DNA of 64,000 nt from Phoronis australis. Lineage: Eukaryota > Phoronida > Phoronidae. A model generated the notes under the pieces. It was given only the letters and a program-made list of their open reading frames with translations, was not told where the DNA came from and did not search any database. The DNA is taken from positions 25,301 to 89,300 of the forward strand of contig NMRA01000337.1 of assembly GCA_002633005.1 (NCBI GenBank), read 5' to 3'. The translations under genes and the position numbers were made by a program. Each line of letters begins with the position of its first letter. Position 1 is the first letter of the stretch. Positions 23,142 to 35,100 of this stretch are shown here, piece after piece.

Positions 23142-26100
23142 CTGAAACAGAAAATATGCCAACAGAAAGTGATTGAAATGAGACTTTTTATCACAACATT
23201 ACTGAGATTGTTTTGGTTTATAAAACTGCACTTTATCTCAGGTTTACTCAGACAGTAAAATCTAGATCTAGTTGAGGTGGCGTTGCAGAGTAATCATGTT
23301 AAATTGTTGGCTAAAGAAAGAGTTGTTACCTCTCAATATTGTTACAATAAAGATGAATATGCAATATTACCTAGTGAGTCTCTGGAGCAAAATGTGATAG
23401 GTTTCGCCATTTTTCTCCATATTAAAAACATGTATACCACTGGCTCCATTAGGAATAAGAGCAACGCAGAGCGTTAAAATGTGCCCATGAATGCATCGCA
23501 AATGGTATGCTTTTAGGGTTGTTTATTTGGCCACTAGATGGCGCAAAAAGGTACAATCCATCCGAAAATGAGCACATGTCATTGCTTCTTTAATAGAAAT
23601 CTATACACCAAATTTCGTAGAAATCCGTCGCGGAACTTCAAAGAAACAAAGGAAAACAGATTGAAATGAAATTGCCACTAAGGGGCACACTGTTCATTGG
23701 ATCCGCCTGAATGTCTTTATTGTCTGTTGTTAGCTTCATATAAATAAACTTACTAATTAACTTTAATACAAATCCTGCAGAGGGTTTAGGAGATACAGCC
23801 ATGGGCGCAAAACAAAACTACCACTAGGAGGTGCCACAGTAGTCAAAGTTGTCATCGTTAACCGTACTCTACACACTGAGAACATATACGCCAATTTTCA
23901 AAACCATCCTTGGAATGATTCGTTTGATAGAGTGGTAGACGCTTCAAACTCGAAAACAGCAAAAATGGCCACTAGGTGGCGCAAAATAGCTTGATTACAT
24001 CCGAAAACGGAGGATAGCGTCATTTCACCAATAGATGCCCGTATTCAAAATTATATGTAAATCCGTTGAAGACCTTGGAAGATACAGAGGAAAACGTAAA
24101 ACTAAAATTGCCACCAGGGGGCACACCAGTGGTCAGATCCATCCGAAAATCATCGTCATCCGTTGTCAACATCATACAAACACACTGATTAAATTTAGTA
24201 AAGATCCTGCAAACTGTTTAGGAAATCATGAAAGCCATGAGCGCAAAAAAAAAAACGAAACTGCCACTGGGAGGCGCCACAGTAGTCCAAAGTTATCAGA
24301 AATCGTCACCGTTCACTTCATAGTAAAAACATATATGCCAATTTTCAGAATTATCCTGAAAGCAGTTTGGTTGATCGAGGGGTGAACGTCAAAAAACAGA
24401 CTCAAAAACAGTAAATATGGCCACTAGGTAGTGCAAATTAAGTAGAAGCCATCTGACAAAACGGAAAGATAGCGTCACCTCACTAACAGAAGCCTGTACA
24501 CCAAATTTTATGAAAATACGTTGAGGACCTTCGAAGAAACAAACTGAGGTAAAGGTAAAAAAATAAAATTGCCACTAGGTGGCTAACCAGTAACTACATC
24601 TGTCCGAAAGTTGTTGCTGTCCCGGGTGTCATCATCATATAAATGCACTTACTAAATTTAGAAAAGATCCTGCAAACAGTTTAGGAGATATAGCCATAGG
24701 CGAAAAAAACAAACTGCCACTAGGAGGCGCCACAGAAGTCGAAGTCATCGGAAAATCATCGTCAACCGTCCTCTTCATAGTAAGAGCATAATGTCAATTT
24801 TCATAATCATGCTTAAAGTGGTTTGGTTGATAGAGGGGTGGAAGCTAAAAAACAGACTTGAAAACAGTAAAAATGGCCACTGGGTGGCGCAAACTACGTT
24901 GAATCCATCCAAAAACAGGAGGATACCGTCAACTCACAAATAGATGCCTATATACCAAATTTTGTGAAAATATGTTGAGGACCTTTGAAGATACAGAGGT
25001 AAACTTAAAGAATTAAAATTGCCACTAGGGGGCACAACGGTAGTCGGATCCGTCCAAAAGTTCGCTCGTGCCGTCCCATCCATGAAAGAAACACATGTGC
25101 AAAATTTCATAAACATACATCAATCGGTGTTGGAGATAGAGCAGCGGACGCTGCCTGGATGGACAGAGATGACGGCATAATGTGTCCACATACAAATATG
25201 TGGGCGCATAAAAATTACATATTACTACATTCAAAATCCTCAATAGTTCAAACAATAGCTATTCTTTTATTGCAAAATGTTTGCCTACCTTTTTGCCGGT
25301 ATCACTCATGTCTCTCCACACATTTCCAAGCTGTTTCATATATTCCTGAAATAGATCAACACACAGATAGACGTATAGTATACCGAGAATAGACCAATGC
25401 ACAGATAGATGTATGATAAACAAGGAATGTGTAACTCATCCCATAATCAACATATGTCTAAAGCCAATTTTAAACAATAACGAGACTTCAAACATAATAC
25501 TATTAACCCATTTTCAAAAAGTTAATGCAACCATCGTAACATTGTTGCTGCAAAGAACAGCACTGACATCACACTGCATTTTAACTCTCTGAATTACCGT
25601 AATCGTTCGGGTTAACGCCCTGGGCGGTTAAATTGGCGAATCCAAAAAATCGGGGGAGGGCGGTTAACCGAGCAGTGGGCGGTTAAATCGAAAATCCACC
25701 TAAAGTAGGGGATGGACGGTTAACCGAACATGGGCGCTTATTACGACAGACAACCGCCCTGGGCGGTTTATCTTACCTGGCGATCTAAATCCCGACATGA
25801 CAATCATACTCGAAACGCGTAGCCCTTTTCAAAGAGCTTTATCGTCACGTCGCCAAATGACTGAAAACGTCATAACAGCGGATGATCCCAACAAAGGTTC
25901 TCTTGCCCTCAGATTAGTCATTCACTATTAAATTTACAAAATTGCTGAGTAATATCCCCGTGCCGTCCTGCGGTGCGCAGACGACCAGTGACCACGCAGC
26001 CTCCACTAGAATTAAAACTGTTTCAAGATGTGACCCTGCTTAAGTGCGCGCGTGCAAGCTTCACGTGTTGCAGAGGTCAGACATCAAATTTATGGTTACA

Positions 26101-29100
26101 GTCTCGTACTATATGTAGCTGTCAAGTTCCGACTCAGAGAGCAGTTTTAAAATTGGTTGTAATAAAAGTTTGAAAAACTTAACTCTGTTTTTTTTTGTGT
26201 TTGGGATGTTATAGTCGACACTCCGTGACTCAATGACATTTTCAGCGTATGGTTCTGCGGCTAGCTGTCTTATCTCGACAGCCCGGCATTGCTCTCTTGC
26301 CGTTGCGCCAAACATGCTATGCAAAGAAGTAAGACAAGGATCGGGGGTGGTCGAGCCAGTCGTCGATCAAGAATAAAATTTCAAGCAACTGCATAAATAT
26401 GTTACAAAATGTCAGAAAACAGCAATGTTTCAATTCATTATTCTAAACGATCACCTTACCAAACTTCGTGGTGGAAAAACATTTATTTTTCATGCAAGAT
26501 GTCCAGATTATCCTATTTATATCACTTGTAATATCGCACTGCGGCACTGTTCAGTCCCGCTGTTATCGTGCAATGTCTCAGTCGGCTGACAATCGTGACT
26601 TGGAAATGCCGTCAAGTAATATAACGGCCTCTTTCAATATGCATCTCGTTTTTTATGGCCAAAGATAGTGGCGGTATTCAGCACGCACGTAGGGCCTACG
26701 TGTGAGTCACCTGTCAATCACATGTTGGTGTCAAGGTAACATGCACTCCAAAGTGTGGGAACTTGCGCACGTGCACCACTACAAATCAGTCACACATAGC
26801 GACAGTCCGACGAAGTAACAAAAACGGGCGTGACTATGTACTTTTAAGCTGTTGTTACGAAAGACCCAGTTCTTTACGATATTCCTCCGTTGCCAATGTT
26901 CCCCAAAACTGCGATGTCAAGTCTATTCCCATATTTCCCGGCTCGATGCTCCCTAAGCCCATCCCTGTAACTAGCTGCGTGAATCTCCTACCCACTATCG
27001 TCAAGCAGTCTACGTCGTAGATATTTCAGACTCGAATGGTAAGAATTTTTGTTCAGGCTGAAAATGGCCAATGTATAAACAAAATTATTCTGGATGGCTA
27101 AAAAGGGGATGTGGAAACGATAATTCACACAGTCACGCTTACGTGGGGGCTGACGCAAGAAATAGTAAAGAACAGCCAGCGACATTAGTTAAATCTGCTA
27201 ACCAGTTTGACTGAGATGCAATAAGCGAAAAACAAAATTTGACTAGCCGTTTTTTATTACTTCAAGATCATACACAAACATACATTATTGCCAACGTTTG
27301 AATTCAGAAATCGACAGGCAGCAACGAAATCGGTAACCCAGTAAGGCACTTGTACTGTCCCTTCGGTCGCCCCACATCCTCTATAACCCGGCAGTTATAT
27401 TCATCAAAATATTGAGAATTTGACATCTTTCCGTGAGTTGTGAGATTTGTTCAAAATACGAGAGCTTCCCACCTTAATAGAATTTGGAGGGTTGGCAAAA
27501 CCATTGTCACATTTCTCTGGCCTGATTTTTTCGAATATATGTTTTATCTAGTGCACTGCAGACGGAAACTCAGCGCGGCAGACAAAGTCGCTGAAAGCGG
27601 AGGTTTTGACGCCGGCGGCGTTCTTAAACTTTGCAAACAAGGGAAGAAAATAAAGTGACAAAAAGGTTCAAGTATTATATTTTGAAGTGAGTTCATGACC
27701 CAAGACAATAACTCGTTACCTGTATTGTAATTCAGATTGCTAAACCACCGTCTCGGAGTCCCGGCGTCGTTGCACTCATTGTGATCATCGATCTTTTTCT
27801 AAAAGTCGGGGAATCGCGCGTTTCCTTAGCACTAGGCGCTAAATCTTCATTTTTTAAAAGTCGGGGATGGGCGCTTAACCGAGAGGTGGGCGCTTAACTG
27901 GAAATCTTCAAAAATCGCAGGGGGGCGCTTAACCGAGCAGTGGGCGGTTAAATCGAAAATCCACTTAAAGTCGGGGATGGGCGGTTAACTGAGCATGGGC
28001 GTTAACCCGAACGATTACGGTAAACAAGAAGGGTGATCCCCAACAATTTAGGACACAAGGGGGGTAGTAATATTTTCTATTTCATTCCTGCCATGCAAGG
28101 CACGTAGCAACAAATAATATGAGTAATAGAAAGTTACCTATTGCTGTTGTGAAGATTTTTTTTGAAACCACTTAGCTTTCGGTCTCATCTCGAGACTTGG
28201 TTGGGTGTTATGGCGGGTAACTGGAGCCTCGCCTGTTTCTGTTACGTCACCATTGTCATGTGTTATGAGATGTGACCTATGTCGGATCGTCTGAGGGAAT
28301 AAATTCTAGTAGATGGTGGATTTCTACCGCTTCACGTCCTCCAGCAGTATTTGTTCTCCCTCACTAAGACGGTAGCATTATCCGATGAGATGTTGCGAGA
28401 TGTCTGAAAACACTGTTCACCAATCGCTGACACTTAGCTGGTCGATGTACTCAGGTGTTCCTTAATCCTAGTGCCAGGTTGCATGAAACAGTTCCAAATA
28501 GGGACTCAACTAAGTTCCCTAAATCTACTGCATATTTTTGGACTTTTGAAAGCATTGATTGCCCTTTCTTGTATTGTTTTAGTTTCATTACTAAGTCAAC
28601 TTTTGACTTTGATGCAAATCGAGAGTGAAGTCTATATTGAATTTTCAGCTTTATCGAAAATAATCAGGGATCTTTTCATGCAACACTACCAATTTAAGGG
28701 TTGAGTCCCTACTTATTTTCAAAGAATTCTGGGCTCAATTTTTAGTTATATTATTAGAAAATGTCATTAATTAAAGAGGAGCTCGCAATGAAGGTGAAAT
28801 GATGGAAAAATATTGCAAAAAGACTTGGGGACCTTAGTTGCAACCGGCCACTGGCCCCTAGCAGTCTCACCCACATAACTTGCACTGCAGTCAGGGCAGT
28901 CGATGTTCTAAACAACACCGCATTTTCCGCATGAACCAGCAGACTCCTCAGGATGTTAAACAGTTTGTGGTAAGTAGCAACTTGATGTTCATGGAAAATT
29001 TTGTTCAATTCCTTAAACACACCATGTACATAACGTACAGTGACGTTAGACTTGTACTCAGACTGCCTATGATGTGGATACAACTCGTTTTCAAAAATCC

Positions 29101-32100
29101 ACTTAATGTAATCGACCCTGAGAACACTGTTGACACATTCACGTTCTTTACGTTGATCTTCAGGTTGGGTGACAAGGTTGTTAGCTCGTTGTACAAGAGT
29201 ACATGCCACTAAACTCATGGTTAGACTGAAAAGTTTGACTGTAAGTCCGTGTGCGCTGATTTTCGGTACACTGTCAACTTGGTGCCACCTTCTTTCAGAA
29301 TGTTTATACAAGTATCCAAAATAGGTAGAGAATCATTGGAGGTGCGTTACCGTTATGTTGACACTTTTGTCCTGTTCCAAGAATACCACGTGGAACAATT
29401 CCTGAATCACATTAAGAGCATTAATCACAACATTCAGTTCACTATTGAATGCATCTTCAATGATTCTCTACCGTTCTTGGATACTTGTATACACATTCTG
29501 GATAATGGCGGCACGAAGTTGACAGTATACCATAAACTGATGCATACGAACTTGTACCTAAACTTTCAGTCAATCAGGTTAATGGTATGACTCTTAAGAG
29601 ACGACAACCTAGTCAACCAACCTGAAGATCAGCGTGAAGAGTGTGCATTAGTCAAGAGTTTTTCCCGAGGACAATGATTACAAGCAGTGGACTTTTGACA
29701 GCAGCCATGAACCACGTGGACAGTCTGAGTACAAGACTCACGCCACCATACCCTATGATGTTTTTGAGAAACTGACCGAAATTTTCCAGGAACACCAAGT
29801 TGCTACTTACCACATAATGTTTAAAGGAGAATGCCACCCCAAAAACAACCTATTTTGTATCAATTTAGATCGAGTAGTTCTACACAATAATAGCAGGTTT
29901 GGTTGCGTTGCCTGACACCTGACGGCAGACGGAGGTGTTGAAATTATCCAATGACATAATTGGTTTCACACGCAGTCTGCTCAGCAGTTCACAACACGGG
30001 TTAATAGTGTCAGCTTATCGTTTGAATTCATCGTTTAACATCAATAAATCATCAAACTTTGATGTAAAGCCCTTAAAAATACACCGAGTTCTTATAAAAA
30101 CGTGTTGTTTTATTTTGCTGTTAAGGATTCATTGATATTTGGACACACCATAGCCTACAAAGTTTGGCAGGCCAAATTACCAGGGTTCGCAGCAGGAGTT
30201 TGAGGTCTGTTCGGAGATAAATTCGAAGTATTCTTACGTGAAATATAGACAGGAGAATCTAGATCTGTGTTGTTTATACTTGTGATTTTTTGAGCTCTTA
30301 ACACACAAACGAGTGTTATCCCGGTCAGTGGCTCGAAACCCGATCAGGCCCGTTGCGGCCGCCGGGACTGGCACAAACATAAACCAGCTTGAGTTGGAAA
30401 CTAAACCTCCAGTCACGAAAAGACTATAGTAGTGAGCCAAAGAAATAACCTGCACGTAATTATTTAATGTGAATTGGCCACGAAACTGAAAATCTCCTTA
30501 CTTGTCGGGAGCCGAGAAATCAGCCCCTTCCACAGACCGTTGGGGCAAAGGTTGTACGGTAACAATGATTTGAATAATGTATTTGTATTTCTAAATAAAG
30601 ATTCCCCTAACATGTGACAATAGCATATAAAATCAAGTAATTGTTTCACAACAGCTTTCTGTCAGCAAACACTGAATTAGCATGCGCTCACACGGCCTCG
30701 GTGCCCGGTCAGTTATCTTTGTTGCCGGCATCAAAAGCCGGTAACGCAGTGGTTTATTCATTGCTGGCTTCTCAAAGCATTAGCACTCACGAGCACTCCA
30801 AGGCATTACAAACTGTATCTATTGAGACTTTGTTTCAGTTTCATATAAGCATTGATTAGGACCATTTTAGGGTGAGAATAATTCATTTTGAAACAGAACG
30901 CAGAATACTAAAAGTCTACCTGGCAACTCGACTGGCGCCAATCCCGACTTAGTCAAGAGCTCATCCGACGAAGACTTCACGGGTTGGATCGTTACGTTTC
31001 ACAGGCTATAAGTTCGAACCGGAATACACTGATCAAGAAATACTAGAGAGGCACCGTGAATATGCATAGGCAACGTAACGTATGGATAGTTCTTTGGTAA
31101 GCTGGAATTCGTCAGACAAATCACTGTCGACGAGATGCCGGCCACAGACACAGAGATGTTTCACGGCCTCATACTAGCTATTAACAACATACCTTTCATT
31201 CTCCACTACCGCAAGCCACTTCCTAAGCATTTCGAGCTCCCGAGGAAGTTGAAAAAACGATATATCCGCTTTCTTCGCAGCTTCATAGTTCGGACAAGGG
31301 GGAACAATGCACAGCAACATAGCAGCATTAACTCTGCAGATGAACCACTGACGTCGCTGCGTCGTTTCTCACCTTCCTCACAGGTTAACGCAACACCTCT
31401 CGGCAAGGTGAGGTCGACCGTATAAGAGGCGATGTGGATAGAGACCGATTAAGATGGTAAAAAAGACTAATTAAATCGGGTGGCATTCTCCTTTAACACC
31501 CTGAGGAGTCTACTGCTTCATCCTAAGGACAAGTCTGAGGAGTGCTGAAAATGCAGTGTTATTTACAACATTCACTGCCCTGACTGCAGTGCAAGTTATG
31601 TGGGTGAGATTGCTAGGAACCTTGGCACTAGGATTAAGGAACATCTGAGTACATCGACCAGGTAAGTGTCAGCGATTGGTGATCTGTGTTTTCAGACATC
31701 TCCCAACATCTCGTCGGATAATGCTACCGTCTTGGTGAGGGAGAACAAATACTACTGGTGGAAGATACAAGAAGAGGTAAAAATCCACTGGCACGCTCCA
31801 TCATTCAATCAAGACTCGGGCTACAATCTTCCTGCCATTCCCTCAGATATGACAGAGGTCACATCTCATGACACATGACAATGATGACGTAACAAACAGA
31901 CACGGGCGACGCTCCAGTTACCCGCCATTACACCCGACGAAAGTCTTGAGATGAGACCGAAAGCTAGTGGTTTGAAAAAACTTCATGAATCCAGCAGGTA
32001 ACTATTTATCACTCATATTCTAATGGAGTCAGTGACATGAACATTCATTCTACCAACAAATAAAGTGCCTTATAATTTTCATGTTATATACTGTTACAGT

Positions 32101-35100
32101 AACTATCATAAAGCAAAAGAAATCACAACAGAGTATTTGAGCAATGAAATAAGATGAATTTGAGCAAGTACTATTGTTTGAAATGAGCTTTTACACATTA
32201 CAAGCAAAAATCAGCACAATCCAATTTTAACATTTTTGGTCACATTACAAAAAAAATAATAAGCAAATTAAAACAGCTGGAAATAGCTGATGAAGATTTG
32301 CCATGTAACTAAACCATAAATAAATGAATGAACAAGTATTTATTTAAGGGGACAATACTGGCAAGAAAAGTAATTTTCTAAGATTAGCCTCAGTATGGAA
32401 TCATACTTGGATAGTTGCAGTCTAATGCTTGGGTAACAGAAGTAAATCGCAGTCAACAAATGGCTAACATTTAAGTTTATTTAACTTCAGACTATGGCGA
32501 AATTGGGGATTTGTAACAAAATCACAACACATCAGATTTTGTTATTTTGTCTGGTCAAAGCTAATAATTACAAAAAATCTATCCCATCCATCAAAAATCC
32601 CAAAAATGTGTTTTAGGCTGTAAAACTGATATTGTCCATTTAAAATATTGTACCCATCCTAGACAAGGCATACAAGTTAGTTAATACCGTGAAAAGCTAA
32701 AAAAGAAATGAAACTAATTGACGAGAGAATAGCTAATTAAGTAAGAGTAGAAAACAAGTTCAATTTCTCGTGTGAGAAGGCATCCCTTAAAATATTTAGC
32801 AAAGAGCATATGGTTGTTTTGTAAGAAAACGACTTTCTCAAACTGCTCTGAGGTGCTGGTGTGTTACAACTATTATTAAAATCTCTTGGTCTATTTACAC
32901 CGACCTCTTGTCTATTTACGCTGTCACAACGCTTCGGTCAGTCTATTCACCGGCCATCATCAGGTGTTCCCGCATTCTTAGAAGAACAAGCACAGATATG
33001 TGGTACACTCATGGTGTGATATTTTTGTCCGAGGCAGGATTCTGTAGTTTCAGAAGTCGTGGGTTCAAATCCTAGCTCGGACAAAAAAAATCACACCATG
33101 AGAGTACCACATATCCGTGCTCGTTCTTCTAAGAATGCAAGAACACCTGACGATGGCCGGAGAATAGACCAACCAAAACATCGTGACACTGTAAATAGAC
33201 AAGAGATCGGTGTAAATAGACCACGAGATTTTAATAACAGTTGTAAGAAAACATGAAACAATGATTTCGAATTAATGCAGTCTCCTCTGGTGGGCTATCA
33301 GTAAATAAAAAGCATCAAGCATCACCATACAAATAAGACAGATAGATGGAGATGATGCCATGATAAATGTGTGCATGTGCGTGTGTGTGTGTCTGTGTGT
33401 GTGTGTGTGTGTGTGTGTACGTGGGTACATAAAAATTATCCGTAGCTGATATACAAATATGTTCAAAAGTCATCCTCATACATCGTCACATGCATAGCAA
33501 TATATCTGATAAATTTCACAAAAAGATCTTGCAAAGGGTTTAGAACAGACAGTTGGACCATCCACCAGAGGTGACAGCATTGTGTTGCAGACTGTCCACC
33601 AGAGGTAACTGCATTGCGGACCTACATTTACTATTTGGGCACATAAACCTACTTCACGTTAAGCAGAGATGGCCACCAAAGTCACTTGGCACAGACAAAA
33701 TGATCAAGTGAAATTCCAAATTTTACTTACCTGCACACTTGTGCCTGCTGGTCTATCATTCATCTCTTTCTTAAGAAAACAAGCAAATGCCGTAGTCGGT
33801 CTTTTGGGTTTGCCAAGTCGACGCATCAACTTGAAATATAAAGAATATTACTTCTCACCACAATTGACTCATACACCAGCCTTTGACCAAATGATGGATG
33901 CCACTATCAAAAACAAGTTGAAACAAGACTAACAATGACAATTCCATGTAAAGTTTTACCAGACACATATAGCGAAATCTCATGAATTTCAGACTAAAAT
34001 AATTACAAAACTCATCATTTTTCAAAGGTTTCTGATGTCGCGAATCCCTATAATTCCATAAAACATTGTCTGATGGTAGGCAGTGTATAGGTAATGTAGG
34101 ATGCTAGAAAAATGTCTAATTTGGCCAACTTTGGAATACTGTATCTCAAAAATGGCTGGTTGGATTCGCAATGAAACTTTCACAAACTAAGTTTTATATA
34201 CTGCTCTTCAAAATGCTTTTGGAAATTGTTTTTAAAATGTTCCACTTGTATATGAGGCGTTATTAAAACAGGTCTTACATGATTTTGATGAAAACATTTT
34301 AGAGTTGCATAAAACGAAAACCAAATGATAATTTAGAAGCATTTTTTTGCGATTTTATCTTGACCATCTATAGCATACCAATTTCAGACATGTAATTTAT
34401 CCTATTGTTTTGCAATGAATGTACTTTTCTTTTTTTGGTAAATTTTTCTAAAAAAGCAAGGTCATGTGACCTAATTAGTGGCAGATTGATATGAAGTCAA
34501 AAATCAAAATTCCACAAAATTTCTTCTTTCAGAAAATTTATACCTTAATTGCTGAGTTAAATTCTATAATGTGTAGATACTTGGCTAAATGTACAGGACA
34601 CAAGACACAGGTACATGTTGTACTGCAGTCATATTAGAATGAAAACTACTGCAACAACACTAAAAATTGATGAATTTTTTAATAAAGAGTACGAGGAGTC
34701 AGATGGGCAAGTTCTAATATTCACTTGACACAGCAGCCTAAAAGTGTTTGTGGCAGCACTTGAGATTCGTAGACTCTTGAAATTGAAAAAATTGTACTGA
34801 AATTACAGTGACACATGGCAGACAAAGACACTTTGTGGCTGCCTAAAGTATTGCTCACAGGTGTCTTTGAAAAGCAAGTTTCTGGAAACTGACATGAGTA
34901 GTGATCTCACACGGAATTTTTCTGCACCGACAAAAAATTTTTGTGGTCATATATAGTCAGCATCCCGTCCACCCATTCGTCTGTCTGTCGATCGGTGCAC
35001 CTGTCATCATTTCTTGTCCATCAATTATCTCATGAACTGCTTGGCGGCTCATGATGAAATTTGGTACAGAGGAACTTGGCTAGGATGCGCCAGCACCAGT

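Noticed and set aside
23459-25210. CRISPR-like reading of the regularly spaced motif array
   Set aside because: The spacers are homologous to each other (satellite monomers), the unit is ~150 bp, and the context is an animal intron.
28880-29212. Plus-strand 110-codon ORF
   Set aside because: It is the antisense shadow of Penelope-like copy A.
33027-33083. Functional tRNA gene
   Set aside because: Only 57 nt, with no room for complete D and anticodon arms; it sits at the centre of an inverted repeat.
33272-33466. Minus-strand ORF with a His/Thr repeat
   Set aside because: It is the translation of the (GT)n microsatellite.
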